From Hirsutella rhossiliensis (lineage: Eukaryota; Ascomycota; Sordariomycetes; Hypocreales; Ophiocordycipitaceae), in the NCBI RefSeq assembly GCF_020360975.1, contig NW_025408685.1, forward strand, positions 1 to 64,000: a DNA stretch of 64,000 nucleotides, given 5' to 3'. Every line of letters begins with the position of its first letter. Position 1 is the stretch's first letter. Under the pieces are notes generated by a model that was not told where the DNA came from, searched no databases, and was given only the letters and a program-made list of their open reading frames with translations. Of the stretch, positions 34,861 through 48,199 are shown piece by piece. A program made the position numbers and the translations under genes.

Positions 34861-35480
34861 TATCTTTATCTTTATTTAGTAGCGGGATTAGCTTAGGATT
34901 AAGCGCTATTATATAGACCCTTACTTTATTCCTATATTCTTAAAGGAATCTACGGGGATTCTATAGGGTTTCGCTACCTAGTTAATACTTAAACTACTAC
35001 TATCGTTTCTATAGGATAATATAGATACGTTTATCCTTTAAGGTAGTAACTAATAAAAGGATTAATACCTAATTATTTAGCGTTAACTTATTAGTACTAA
35101 TATAGAAATAAGTAATTATCTTTTTAGTACCCTTTATATCTATTATTCGGAGCGGTACTAACTATACTCTATACTCCCTTACCTTACTATTATTAAGCCC
35201 TAATAACTTAAGGTATAATAGCGCTACTTATAGCAATCCCTATTATTAAGTAAAGTATACGTTTATAAGGTTAACGGCACTATAAGTATCTAAGTATATA
35301 AGGACTTTAATAAGGTTTTGCCCTAATATCGTTATAGGAGTTTTAAGTAACTATCCTATAAGTATTAAGTTTACTAAGAGAGAGGCGTTTACCTTAATAT
35401 CTTACCTTTTCCTTATTTTACGGTATTAAGTCTAAGAGTCTTCGCTAAGGTTTCTACCTTTAGAGAATTAGTATATTTTA
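34861..35480 (-). pseudogene. chromo-1 aspartic protease (broken)
   Basis: The minus strand reads KVLIYLDTYSAVNLINVYF at about 35250-35310, a retropepsin-like LDT/S site followed by the hydrophobic NLI stretch. Chromo-2 has the same at about 59300-59370. The linker to reverse transcriptase occupies the left part. Confidence 0.65.
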
Positions 35481-36660
35481 TAGATAGGTGTCCTAGCTTA
35501 TTATATTAGAAATATATAATTCCTAATTAAGTAAAAGATCCTCTTCCTCGATAACGTCCCTTAGTTCGGCCCCTAGTAAGTATATCGCTAGCTTACTAGT
35601 TATTAGTCGAATCGGTAGTATTTCCTTAACGATTCGGCCTAGCAGCTTATTAGCCTCTTTAATTCCTTCCCCTATATATACCGCCTTAGGGTATAGTACT
35701 ACTTCTATTCCTAGTTCCTCTAAGGGTAGAAGTAGTATTAGTACGTTGCCTCTTATTAGTAGTAGTATCTTAATATCGTTAGGCGACTTATATAAGCTCT
35801 TCCTATTAGTAGGTATAGATAGGTATTAAATAAAGGTTAATTTAGTCCTAAAGTTATAGCTCTAGCTTAGTAAAAAATATAAAAGCACGCGCTTTTTCTA
35901 ATAAGCGTTTAAAATACCTTTTTAAGGAGTTAAGGTATAAGCTAAACTCTAAGGGGGACTAGCTTTTTTATTAGCGAGCCTCCTTTAATTACGTCGCTAA
36001 TAGTATCTCCTTATTTATAGTATCCTTAATTAAGATAAGTATCTATTCCTTAAAGTATACTTAATCTATACTATATTTAGTTTAGTTAATCGGCGTCTAT
36101 TCTTTAAGGTATCGGCGCTATCTCGCTTTATAGTCGCTATATATATAATCTACCGCGTAAAGGATCTTTATTTCGTCGCGACGAAAGCGTTTAAGCGCTG
36201 CCCTAAAAGCGTCTTTTAGATCGTAAGTTTAGTTTAAACGTTTCTATATATTAGTAGGTTAGGATAATTAAGCGATGTTTTTAATCTTAACCTTACTACC
36301 GCGACTACTATTTAATTTAAGGGAGTAAGACCGTCGACGCTTCCCTAAATAAATAGCGATAGTACTAGCGCGTTTAGCAATTTCCTCCTTTAATTATATA
36401 ACGCGATCTTATAGGCGTTTCGTCTCCTCTAGCTCTTTAACGCGCGCTTATAGGGCTATAAGCTTTTCCTTATAAGACGGTTATCTTATGCCTATAGGTA
36501 GCGATATCTTTAATATAGTTATAACGCCGTCTATAATAGGGGTCTATTCTAAGGATATATCTTCTTATTCTTTATCTCTTAAGTAGATACTCGATATATA
36601 TAATAAAGAGGCCTCGACTAGTTAACTACTACGTCGCGCTATAAGAGCGTTATATAGTCT
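35481..36660 (-). pseudogene. chromo-1 Gag (broken)
   Basis: Minus-strand frame between the 5' LTR and protease: Lys/Arg/Leu-rich, with SDYKARQRRYLKE-like and LLEKARAFIFFTKLE-like helices (about 36130-35840). It corresponds to chromo-2 57942-59270. The site that repeat R occupies in chromo-2 is empty here (tatct at 36673-36677, one copy). No zinc knuckle was placed with confidence. Confidence 0.6.
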
Positions 36661-36711
36661 TCTTTAAGTAGCTATCTCTACTAGGTAACTAAAAAGGGAA
36701 GCTTTAAAAAT

Positions 36712-36968
36712 TATAAGGGAATATATATTACGGTATAATTAGTTAGGTAGTAGAGATAGCTAGAGGTACTACGCTATATATATTATATTCTCCTCGTTAT
36801 AAGACTAAAGCTTACGAGAAGAGGGATTTTTCCTCTTTAGTTCGAGTAGCGAGTAGTCTATAATATACGAGCGGGGTAGGCACGATTCCCTACCGATACC
36901 CTACTAATATATTAGTACTATATACCTAAGTGCTTTATTAGCCTATACCTCCTAGTAGCGCTCTTATA
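36712..36968 (-). repeat. chromo-1 5' LTR
   Basis: 257 bp, the partner of 17400-17656, followed by CTAAT (36969-36973) and the resumed leader of element A. Confidence 0.92.
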
Positions 36969-36973
36969 CTAAT

Positions 36974-38780
36974 ACTAAAAAACCCTAAGCTCTTATTATC
37001 GGCCCTATAACCCTTAATACTAGCGACTTAGTTAAGAAACTACGATCCTTATATAATACTTTAAAAGATATAAATAATAACGATAGTATAATTTAGACCG
37101 TTCTAGAACCCTACTAAGACCTCTTACTTATATACGTATTAATAATACTAATATAAGTACTAATAAGGGATACCTTAATAACCTTAACCTTAGCTCTCCT
37201 TTATATAGTAGCTTATAAAGAACGCCTACCTCCCGTTAATAGATAAGAAAGTAAGTAATAAGATAGTTATAATAAGATATCCTTTAACTCCGAAAACTCT
37301 AACTTTAAATTTCGTAACCTTATAATCTATAGGCATACTATATCTAGAAACGCTAGCCGTTAAGAGGGATTATCTAATCCTACTACTAGCGATATAAAGA
37401 AAATTAAGGTAGATATTAATAAGATTGCTAATAGACTTAAAGATATACTTACTAGAAGCTAAGATAACCTTATAGGAAGACTCCGCTAATTATAACTCCT
37501 ACCTATTAGTAAATTTAATAGTAAAAACGTAACTAAATTCCTTAAGAAGTTTTAACTATATTTACGATAAAGATAAAATAGACTAGCTCGAAGTCTATAT
37601 CTCCTCTATATAAGCCCCTACTATTAAAATTCTTATAGACGGACTTACTTAAGAAGAAGTAAAGAAGAGACTCCTTTAATACTACTATATATATAATATT
37701 AAATAACTAGAAACTACTAACGACCGCTTAGACTATTATAATACTAAAAAGCTTAAGACTATTATAAAAGTTATAGAATAGCTTAGTCTTTACTTATACC
37801 TATAGCGTAAGGTATAACCCGATAGCTAGGAAGAATCTATAGTCTAGTTATACTTTATCTACTATATAATACTAAAGGAGCTTATTATTAACGTTATAGA
37901 GAGAAATAGGAAGATATCTAAAGTTATCTCGAAACTCCTATATAAAAGCCTTATTTATATAATTAATAACTACTTAGCACCTTACTAGGACGTTAAGCGA
38001 TAAGATATAGTATCTAAAGTCTATAATTAAAAGCTTAAGAACTTAAAGAAAGACTAGCTCTTTAGGGAAATTAATAAAGTAATAAAGGAAGCCGAATCTA
38101 ATAAAGGTAAAGAAAAACTTCTTAAAGAGTTAAAGAAAATAAATAAGAAACCTAGATAGCCTATAAAGGAGATCTTAGACTTAATAAAAGCCTTTAAAGA
38201 TATAAAGATTAACCTTACTCGCTAATAAGAGTAGATATTTAACTAGCTTAATAGGGAATAAAGACGTATTAATAGTAGAGGCTACTCTTTAAGTTATAAA
38301 TAAGGAGGTAGCGTAAATACTATTAGATTTTACTACCTATCTAATTAATATATATAGTTTTAGGTTAATACTTTTAACCGGCCTAAGAGATACTTCTATT
38401 ATAGTAAAAAAGGATACTACCTTAATAAGTATAAGGTATACTCTTAAGACTATAAGATTAGATTTATAATATATAAAGTAGTAAATAGGACTCTTTACCT
38501 TAAAAGAAAAGATAATAAAAGCGTAATTCCCTTAGTACTTATTAATAGGTTTTCTTAAATAGGTATATATATTTAAAGGCTTATTATATACTAAGTAGAT
38601 ATATAGCTAGACTCCTTTATATTACTACTTATAAAATAGGTTAAAGCTATAGTTATACTATCTTACTTAAATTAAGCTACTAGTAAAAGAGAATCTAGTT
38701 TCCTAGACTAGTTTTAAAGATATAGAAGCTTATATAAGTAAAAGCTAAGGAATCTAAAAGTAAGCGATATAAGAAAAGAA
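36974..38780 (+). pseudogene. Element A Gag (broken)
   Basis: Continuation of A after chromo-1, aligned almost base for base with B 19519-21300 but with more CG changed to TA (for example B gatagcgtaatcta against A gatagtataattta near 37085). The zinc knuckle relic is at about 38390-38440, with Cys/His codons now Tyr. It has more stops than B. Confidence 0.65.
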
Positions 38781-40640
38781 GTAAGAAGGATATTAGTTAT
38801 TATAATTATAAATAATATATAATAAAGCGATATATATAATTAGATAATCTATATAACTATAATAAGGATTAATGCCTATAAAGGGAAAAGATAAAAAGTT
38901 AAAAAGGATATAAAAGAAATTAAGATAATAAGAATAGTAAAAACTAGCCTAAAGATTATCCCTATATACTATAGATATAGAGTAGATCTAGATAAGAAGT
39001 TCGATAGACTTATAGATAAAATCGTCGGAGAAATTATATATAAAAGAATCCCGATCCCTTTAAATTACCTAATCGACTTTATTCCCTAACTAAGTAAGAG
39101 ACTTAGTACGAGATATATAGGTATAGCCTAAGGTATAGAAAATACTAAATTCTAGACCCTAGAAAAAGCAGAGAGTAATATAAGACCTTATAGAGCTATA
39201 ATAATAGTTATAAAAGTAGCCGAAGATAATATAAAGAGTAGTTTACTCTTCCTTAAATATTTATAAGGAAAACTTACGGTAGCTTTAATATAAGTCGAAG
39301 AATAAAATAAAGAATACTAGGTCGAACTAATTAAGCTTACTTACCTTACTTATAAAGAATCGGATTATAAGTACCTTAAAGTCTAATAAGTATTAAAAGA
39401 AGTTAGGTTTATAACTAATACGATTAGTATAACGTAACTAGCTTAAGGACTATCTAATTAATAAACTTTAAAGGTAATAAGACTAAAGAAAGACGAATTT
39501 ATTATATAGGAAGTAGTACTCTTAATAAGATACTAAGAGATAACTTTAAAGGACCTTATAGCGATTCCTATAATATATATAAACACGGTCCTTATACCTT
39601 TTCGCTTACTTAAGTATATATAAGACCTACCCTATATTTAAGTATAGCTTAGTAGCTAGAAAGCTAAAGTTCTGAGCGCCTTAATCGATATTAAGTCTAA
39701 AGGAAACCTTATTACTAAAAGATATATAAACGTATATAGGCTTAAAATCCTATTAATAAGAGTATTAATAACGGCGTATACTAGGTCCCTTATAGATATA
39801 GTTAGGGAGGTAGAGACTAATCTCTATCTAGGCACGGCCTAAATACTAATCTATTTTTATATTACGCTAAACGGAGTCTTAGTCCCCTTTATCTTAAGTA
39901 TACTATTTATTAGAGCCGCGTATATATTATTTAATTATTCCCTAAGGAACGGCGATATATAGTTTAAATATTAGATCGGTACTATTTAGGTAATTATACT
40001 AGCGGTAGGAGCTATTAAATAGGAGCTTCTAGATAAGGTTAATATAGTAAAATCCTTTTAAACTATAACCTTAATAGTTAATAAAAACGTATATAAAAGA
40101 CTAAAGCTTAAGAAGACTATATAGAAAACAGCTACCTAGCTCCTAAGAATTTTTTTTAAGCTTTAGTAATAAAAGTTAAAGAAGATAACCTAGGAGCTAC
40201 CTAATAATTATAGAGAGAACCCCTTATAGATACCCTAATAGCCGAGATTCTCTTACTAAGAGGTAAGATCCTTAGTTATAGAGGGGGCGCTAACTAAGTC
40301 CTTAACCTAGCCTATACTAGCGTAAACGAGCCCTTAATAGTATTAGTATAATAGTAATTAATTATAGATAAAGGAGATAAGGCGATTCTAGCTATTAGAT
40401 CTAAGATAGTAAAAGAGATTATTAAAGTTATAGTTATAGAGGCTATAGGAGAATTTAAGAAAAATATTATTAGAGCTAGAAAGAAGTTTAGAAAGATCTA
40501 GAAGGTTAAAGTTAAGATAGGGAGGAAATAACCTATTAGATTATATAATCTAAGAGTTAATACTCTCTTTAAAAGAAAAGTAGATAAGATTAACCTTATT
40601 AATAATACTTTATTAAATAGCTTAATACTAAAAAGGGACC
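38781..40640 (+). pseudogene. Element A aspartic protease region (broken)
   Basis: Counterpart of B 21301-23100. The site reads LIDIKSKGNLIT at about 39682-39720, with the catalytic Asp codon kept but the next two residues altered. The linker is charged and unclassified. Confidence 0.6.
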
Positions 40641-42260
40641 TTAACTAAAAGAAGACTAAATAGAATACTATTAAAGATAAGATATAGCCTAGACCCTACC
40701 TAGAATACTTAATAGGAAAATTCTTAAGTATATAAAAAGGAAAGCGGCTAATATAAGAAAGACTTAAAGTAATTTACGAATAATTTAAGGGCTTTCTTAT
40801 AAAGGTAGAAATCTAGATCTTCGATAGTATTCTATTTAATAAGGAAGTAGCGTTATCCTAGGACTTTATAAAAAGAGGTAAAGTCGACCTAGCTATAGCC
40901 CTTCTATAGGTTATTAGGATAATAGAATATAAAGCGTAGTAAGTAGCCTTAATCTTAATCCTAAAAGCGATAAAGTAGAAAGTTATCGATATCCTTAAAA
41001 TTAAACTAGAAATAGGAGTCTTTAAAGAAAGGTATAGGCCTTATAAGAACCCTTTTTTTCTAGTAGTAAAGAAAGATAGAGGACTATACTTAATTAATTC
41101 CGCTATATATATAAATACCGTTATAATAAGAGATATAAACCTACTACCGAATATAGACGAGTTTAGCGACTACTTCTCGATATATAAGATCCTTTCCCTC
41201 TTAGACCTTTTTTTAGGCTATAATTAGATCCCTCTTAATATTAAAAGCTATAACTTAACGATATTCGCGATACTTATTAGCCTTTTATATATATATATAC
41301 TCCCTTAAGGGGCTATAAACTTAGTTAGCTAATGTATAAGGATAATATAAAGAATCCTATAAGACCTTATACTAAATATCTATAGGAATTTCCTTAATAA
41401 TATAAGATTTAAGGGGCCCGATATAACGTATAATAATAAAGAGGTAGCGCTAAGAGTAAGGAGATTTATCTTTAAATACCTTATTAACCTTAATAAAGTC
41501 TTAGTTAACGTTAAACTCTTTAGTTATACGATTATAAGGGCTAAATCGAAATTCTACTAGTAAGTAACTAAAGTTATTAGTTATATCTAAAGAATAAATA
41601 AAAGGTACCTTATAAAAGCTAAAGTTATTAAAATTAAGGAATAGATAAGATACCTTAATATAATATATATTAAAGCTTTCCTTAGTATTATAAGATATTA
41701 TTAAATCTAGATTAGATAGTTCGCTATCTTAGTAAAACCCCTTATAAACCTACTAAAGAAAGAAGTTTATTAAGAATAAGGAGATAAATAAGTAAAAGCG
41801 ATAGCTACCCTTAAGGAAGCTATTATTAATCTAGTCTTTTTAGTATCCCTTAACGTCGGCCTAGGAAGAGGAGATATTATTTTAATATATAATGCTAGTC
41901 TACTTAGCTAGGGGGCAGTCTTAATATAAATCGTCGATAGAAAGAGGCGCCCTATAAGGTTTAAAAGTAAAACGTAGTTACTAGTAAAAGCTAAATATAA
42001 TACGATAAAGAGGGAGTATAGGGCTATATTAAGTATGCTTAGGAGACTAAGAATATACCTATATAGCGTATATTTTATCCTAGAAACTAACGTATAGGTC
42101 CTAGTCGATTAACTAAAAGATGCCCTTAAAAACGTCCTTAGAGCTATAGTAACTTACTAGATAAGCTATATTTTCTTCTTTAACTTTACTATACGATATA
42201 TTAAAGGTAAGAAGAATAGTATAGCTAATAGACTCTTAAGAAAGCCTAAAGGACCTTTTA
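40641..42260 (+). pseudogene. Element A reverse transcriptase and RNase H (broken)
   Basis: Counterpart of B 23100-24720: YKNPFFLVVKKDRGL near 41045-41085, FLNNI box near 41388-41402, RNase H signs near 41880-42230. It contains about 59 bp (about 41515-41575) that B lacks, so A is the better guide to the full length of this enzyme. Confidence 0.8.
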
Positions 42261-42419
42261 ACGTATTAAATAGGGAAATAAAAGGTAATATTAAAGAATT
42301 TATAGACTTTTACTTAAATATAGTATAAAGGACTAAGCTATAAGGGGACTACTTAAAGGAATTAAGGATAATTACGGACTTCCTTTAAACGTTAAAACGG
42401 CCGGAGGGCCTTTCTAAAT

Positions 42420-43640
42420 AAGACTATAGGAAGCTATATCTAAAGAGTCTAAATTTCTACGTTAAAGATTAAAAGCTTTTAGCAACTCCTTAAGAAGGAA
42501 GAAAGGGGACCTATACTAGTTATAAACGACCTAAAAGAATAGAAAAGGATTATTATAAAGTACTACGTATAAATAGGATATAAAGGATAATAAGTTATAT
42601 ATACGTTTATAAAGAATAGGTATTAGTAGGCTAGCCTTTAAAATAATATTTATAGCGTAATCTCTTCCTATAAAGAATACTAATACTTTACGACTAAGAG
42701 ACCCTAGGAAGTTATAACATGACCGCGCCTAGCTAGCCGATAAGTAAGATTTACTTTAATAGCTAGTATATACTATCTAATTATAGGTATTTATACCTTA
42801 TAGAAGTATAAGACGACCTTACTAGATAGGTAGAAGTAACCTTAGTTAAGGAAATTACTATAAGAGCTATAACTAAATTTATACTCTTTATTATTTATAG
42901 GTATAGCGTAATACTATATACTATAATCGATAAAGGGCCTAAAATAAAGAAAGACTTTAAGTATATCCTAGAGGATATAGGCGTTAAAGTTATTTAAACT
43001 TCGGTATATAATCTAAAAGTAAACGCGGTAGTAAAATAAGGGTATTAAAGGTTAATAATAGTACTTATAAAAATAGTAGAGAAAAAGGGTAAGTAGATTA
43101 AATACCTTAACTAAGTAATCCTTATAGACTAAATAGTAGTGAAAGAGTCTTATAGAATATTAGCTTTCTACTTACTATATAGATAAGAACCGGTACTACC
43201 TCTTAAGGTAAAATACCCGACTTAGCGATTAATTAACTAAGACGAAGTAAAGATAAAAGAAGAATTATTTAAAGTATAAGTATAAGTTTTAAAAAGGAAA
43301 GAAAAAGATATAAAAGAAGCTAAGAAAAGAGTAATAAGATATCGGAATTAATTAATAAAGAGGATAAATAAAGCTAATAAGTATATAATAAGGAAAGAAA
43401 GCCTATAACCTAGAAACCTTATCTTACTATTTAATATAAGACGATTAAATAATTTAAGGAGGTAAGCTAAGTATTAGATAAGGTAGAACGGCCCCTTTTA
43501 AGTAGTATTACGCTTAGAGTAGTTTAGGGCATATAAGATTAAGACTCTAAATAGAATTATACTTAATAAGATAATCCTAGGAGAGTATTTAAAGAAGTTT
43601 AAAAAGGATAAGGAAGGTTAGTAGTACTCTACTAAGGACG
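42420..43640 (+). pseudogene. Element A integrase (broken)
   Basis: Counterpart of B 24880-26100: first Asp region near 42735-42770 (SKIYFNSxYILS-like, Asp now Asn), second near 42915-42965 (TIIDKGPKIKKDFKYIL), third near 43018-43040. The NGPFxVV motif is at about 43478-43500. Confidence 0.78.
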
Positions 43641-44239
43641 ACTAGTTACTCTAAGATAAGATTACTCTTAATAAGAGGAGGAAGGAAGAAATAACGAACG
43701 AAGTAGATAATTTACTACTCTTACTAAGTAAAGAAGCCTTAGATTAAATAGTACTATAGTTATAACGACTCCTTAATAAACCTTAGAAGGATTAAAGCTA
43801 GGAAGAGGAAGAAGAGCGACTATAGATACTTAAGAAAGGCCTAAGGTATATAATCGAGGTTTAGCTACTATAACTTAGTAAAGTAAAAAAAGATCTCTAT
43901 ATAAGAGCCCTAAGAACGCTAATTTAATAAGAAAAGGAGGAGGTAAAAAAGAGCTAGGGAGGAAAAGGTAGTAAAGATAAAAATCTATAACTATTATAAG
44001 AAGCACGCTAAAACCTAACTAGTAACCTAGGCACTATCTAACTATTTAATTAAAGGACGACTATAGTAGCTAAGATATTTATAAGCGCCCTACTTACTAC
44101 CTTACTATTTTAAATTTTCTACTTAAAGCTCCCTAAGTAAATAAAGATAATATTTCCTACCTTTCCTTAATAATAACCTACCCTTTACTACCTTAAAAAA
44201 GATAAATAAAGATATAATTAAATAATAAAGTAAGAAAAT

Positions 44240-45070
44240 AAATATTCTTACTACCTACCTCCCTTAAGAATAGGATTTTTTACTTTATAAATAGGGACGT
44301 CTATTCTTTATTATAAAGGGGGAGACCCGCTATAACGAAAATAGACGCGCTTATAAGATAAATTTTAATATATTTTCGACTTACTAAATTAAACGCGTAT
44401 AACCTTAAGAGAAAAACTTTTACCGCTAAAGATAGCGACTAAATAAAGCTACCTACTCCTAGTAAACTTATTATAGACTACTATAAAGCGAACTTAAAGA
44501 CTATCTAATTATTACTTAAGAGAGAGCTTATTAAACCTATATAATCTCTTTTTAGGTAAAATAAGTATAAGGTTAATTTCCTCCCCTTCCTTTAAATCCT
44601 TAGTAAGACTAAAGGGATTAAGGATATTATAAAGAAGATAAAGGGCAGTCTCGTTATTAATATACTTATTATAAAATTTATTAGTCTTAAGGTTAGTATA
44701 GAAATTATAACTATATATATAGTTAGTAAATCTATTAAGGTCGTAAGTAGCCCTATAGTATCTAAGGAAGTACCGCTATTTATAAATAAGCGCCTTAGTT
44801 AAATCCTAAATATAGTTAGCGTAAGAACCGCTAGTAGTACTTAGAAGAGAGATATACTTATAAAAAGGAAATATAATATACTTATAAGTAAAAGTTATAG
44901 TTATTTAATAAGTTCGAATATACCTTTAATAAAGGTAAGGATTATAAGTTCTATATAAAGTAATTAAAACTACTTAAGAGTATTCTTACTACCTTAAACT
45001 AAGCTAAGAAAAGAAGTATCTACGCGGATAAGCGATTTCTATAGGGATATAGGTTACTAGCCGACGTCTA
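44240..45070 (-). pseudogene. Element A antisense ORF-X (broken)
   Basis: Same minus-strand frame as B 26700-27520, with RYYRATYDLNRFTNYIYSYN and NPFSPTKDLKEGEEINL visible at about 44560-44790 and no stop across that stretch. It keeps the extra base that B lost, so its frame stays joined to the upstream part. Differences from B are mainly Asp to Asn, Glu to Lys and Ser to Leu, as RIP would give. Confidence 0.55.
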
Positions 45071-45985
45071 TAATAAAGGGCATAGAAGACGATTTAATTA
45101 TACCGACCTAGCGTGCTCTCGAGAAAGTAAAAGAGAGGAGAGCGACCGCGCGCTTTAATCCTAATAATATTAAGAGCTTTTAATAGAACTTATAACTAAA
45201 AAGCAATTTCTATATAAATTAAAAACCCTTAGTAACTAATATTATTTCTACTATAGACCTAGGTCTCGAAGTAACTATAGATCTATAGAAAAAGATAGTT
45301 AGAACGAGCTAAGTAAGATTAGATAAGTTAGATAGTTATTACTTAAAAGTACTCTATATAAAGAAGAAAGACCTTAGTATAATAATTCTAAGTAAGAAAA
45401 GTAGTAGTAATAAGAGAAGGTCGTAGAAGAGTAGTTAAAGAGAGGTTAACGATATTTAGTAGCTCTTTAGTTTCGAGCTTAGCGGTCTTATAAGATATAA
45501 TAAGGAAGAAGAAGTAGTCGTAAAAGGAGAAGATAAAAGGTAGCGGTCTAAAGAAATAAAGAAGATAAAAGAGAAGAGAAAGAAGAGGAATAAAAAGAGT
45601 AAAGAAGAAAAGAAAAGGGCGGAGATTAAATAGCTTACTAATTAATAACTAGTAAAAGAAGCTATTTAAGCGTAACCCTTAAATACGCCTAAGACCTTAC
45701 CGCTATAAAGGCTAGCTAAAGTAACTAATAACCGCGCGCTTTAATAACTATTTATTCCTCTTACTATACCTTCTTTCTTCCTTCCTTCTTCTTCCTTTTA
45801 TATATATATATATATATATACTCTATACGCTTCCCTACTTATAATAATCCCCTTTATTAATATAACTCTTATATATATATATAATACCCTCTTAGCCTCT
45901 TAGCGTTATAACTTAAAACTACTTACCTTAACTATCTAATCTTATCTTCTCCCTTTCTTTCGCTTACTTTACCCTTTCCTAAGAT
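45071..45985 (+). promoter_or_regulatory. Element A divergent spacer and CT-rich leader of ORF-Y
   Basis: Matches B 27521-28402. CT-rich tract ttctttcttccttccttctt at about 45772-45795, a longer TA run at 45800-45819, then cccctttcctaag directly before the ORF-Y start at 45986. Confidence 0.45.
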
Positions 45986-46807
45986 ATAGCGGCGAACCTA
46001 AATAGTATCCTAGGCCTAGTTATAGACCTTCCTAAGAATACTACTATCTTTTTTAGCGTATTACTATTTAGGAGTAGGAGCTTTATTTTACCTACTTACT
46101 ATAGCGAAGTTAAAGTAAAAGGTAGCAAAGGGCGCTTTTATATTAAAGATAAGGAAAAGTTTATAAACTAAGACTAATAAGACGTTTATAGGTAGAAGTA
46201 ACCTCCTTAATACGTTTATAGAGATCGTTAGCACTTAATACTAACGGGCCCTATTAAATAGCGGGATATTACCCTTAAAGACGCTCGGATAATATATAAA
46301 GGCGTTAAAAAGATAAATGGATTTACTAGGAATAGGGCCTACTAAGAAGAGTATATCGTTAACGTATATAACTTTCTTTATAGAGCTATCGATAAACGAT
46401 AGGCTATAAGCTTTAGCCTTAGCGCGATAATTAAGATCTTAATAAGAGGTATTAAGAACGTAGTATACCCCTTACCTTACCTACTATTAGTTTATACCGA
46501 CTACTAAGGGGAACTTATCGAAGATATAGAAGATAAATATATAAAGTACTACGAATACCTAAATAATAGGGAGCATTTAATTAAGTTTACCGCTCCTACC
46601 TTTAACCTTAGTCGCTTTATATATAAATAAAGGTATACGACTAGAGTTATTAACTTTTTAGTAGGACTAAACGAAGGGGGACTCTATTAGGGAGCGTTCT
46701 TTTAGGACTATAAGGAAGGAAACTTAGTCGTTTTCGATACTTAGAAAAAGGGACGGTACGCTAAACTCTATACGTTCCTATAAGTATAGCGGTAGTTTCT
46801 TTATATC

Positions 46808-47271
46808 TATAACGACCGGTATTATTTCTAAGGGATAAACCTATTAAGGGGTTTATATTAGTAGATATAATAGGGCGTAGTCTAAGTAATAAGAAGTATA
46901 TTACGTTAGTAATAAGTCGGAGGTCGTAGACCGTAGACTATAACTAGGTAATTAGAATTAGAGATAGAATTATAATAAAGATCTATATTAAAAGCTATCG
47001 AGCTATCTATCTAAAGGAGTATTCCGTTCCTTCCTTATATATCTTAAGAGCTTCCCTAGATCGCCGAGAGTACTTAGTGATCCCGTCGCCTAGGAGCGCT
47101 AAGGCGCTAGAGCGATCCTATAATCTAGCCGTAGAGCGTTAAAGCGCTAAAGTAACCCGTTGCTTTAAACTTAATTAGCCCGTCGGTCTATTTAATATTC
47201 CTTGCTCTTTATATTACGTATCCTCGTAATATATACTAGTCCCCGCGGTTTACTAGACCGTAGTCGTAATA
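46808..47271 (-). repeat. Element C 3' LTR
   Basis: 464 bp, same length as its partner 54187-54650. Differences are C/T and G/A (for example ttaagggg against tcgagggg). Confidence 0.92.
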
Positions 47272-47720
47272 AGATGCCTCCTTTCTTTTTAGTCTTACCC
47301 TTAAGACCTACTGCCTTAGCCGCTATATATAAATATACCCTTATCGCGTCGTACGTAAGTATATTATTCCTTATTCCTTTATCCTTTTAGGATATACTAC
47401 TAATAGTATGTTTAGTCGTATTTAAAAATCCCGTTCTCGTAATTCCGATAAATCGCGTTAACGATCGGAGCTAGTATCCTAGACCGAGATCTACGGTATT
47501 AAAATTATACCTTGCTCCTATTATTTTCGGTTAGGCCTAACTTATAAAGTCGGCGAGCGTTTTAATCGGTATTCTAAATATACCTCTATAGGCCGTTCTT
47601 ATAATAGGTGCAATATAGCGTCCGCCTATTTATTTTATCCCTTTCCTTCCCTATCGTTCTTTTTTGCTAATATTCCTTCTTTTTCTAGTTCGTTATATTA
47701 TAAATTAATAGTAAAAGATT
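47272..47720 (+). promoter_or_regulatory. CT-rich leader of the element C antisense ORF
   Basis: The stretch at 47635-47690 is pyrimidine-rich (ccctttccttccctatcgtt, then ccttctttttctag) and lies 30-80 bases upstream of the plus-strand ORF at about 47721. The region between LTR and ORF has no pol motif. A promoter is inferred only from composition and position. Confidence 0.4.
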
Positions 47721-48105
47721 AATTTAGACGAACGGAAGGTAAAAGAAGCGTTAGAGGAAGCGATAGCTCGCCTAGCTCGGATTAGGAAATAAAAGCGTTT
47801 CTTAAAGGACCGAGGTAGTAAGTTATTTTAGCGGGGTATATAAGCTATTAATAAGGAAGATAGTATAACGTATTCTTCTCGAGATAAATTAGTTTATTTA
47901 TTAAATAAGGAAACTATTACTATTAGCAAGGTTTAATTGTTTAGTGCCTTAGACGTATTAGACTAGGATGCTATTCTTAGTAACCCTATATTTCTAAGTA
48001 AGGGTTCGCTTAGTAGAACTATTAAAGTAAAGAACCGTAGTAGGTTAAGTACTTAAGTAGTTCCTAGGTATTTTCCTTTAGTCTATATCCCTTCTACTTA
48101 ATAAG
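47721..48105 (+). pseudogene. Element C antisense ORF, short coiled-coil-like protein
   Basis: The plus strand, opposite to gag-pol, reads NLDERKVKEALEEAIARLAR, then IRKxKRFLKDRGSKLFxRGI, followed by INKEDSITYSSRDKLVYLL, KETITISKV, SALDVLDxDAILSNPIFLSK and a TAA at about 48103. All internal stops are TAA/TAG at likely Gln/Trp codons, so about 125 codons were open. The N-terminal part has a heptad-like Leu/Ile pattern. I recall hypothetical ascomycete proteins with a RLxRLRKQ...FLxxRG pattern, unverified here. It lies between integrase and 3' LTR on the opposite strand, the same arrangement as in chromo-1. Confidence 0.6.
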
Positions 48106-48199
48106 GTATTCTTATTACTAACCTTATTTTCTTATATTTAGTATTTATTCTACTTTATATTCTTAATTATTATTAACTTTGATTTTTTCCTATAGTTTA

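Larger units (their letters stand above)
17400..36968 (-). mobile_element. Chromovirus chromo-1 (7.7 kb), inserted in A and split by B
   Basis: Two 257-bp LTRs (17400-17656 and 36712-36968) are flanked by CTAAT (17395-17399 and 36969-36973). The uninterrupted site is seen in B at 19514-19518. On the minus strand, right to left: gag, protease, reverse transcriptase, RNase H, integrase, chromodomain. After these comes an ORF on the opposite strand, then the 3' LTR. B (18907-30757) is inserted in that antisense ORF. Removing B gives about 7.7 kb. LTR ends tataagg...cttata fit ancestral TG...CA. Confidence 0.92.

Noticed and set aside
47202..47390. Open frame of 62 codons on the plus strand
   Set aside because: It spans the inner end of the element C LTR and the adjoining leader. 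The LTR part also occurs at 54581-54650, where the frame does not continue in the same way. Nothing in it looks like a known protein.
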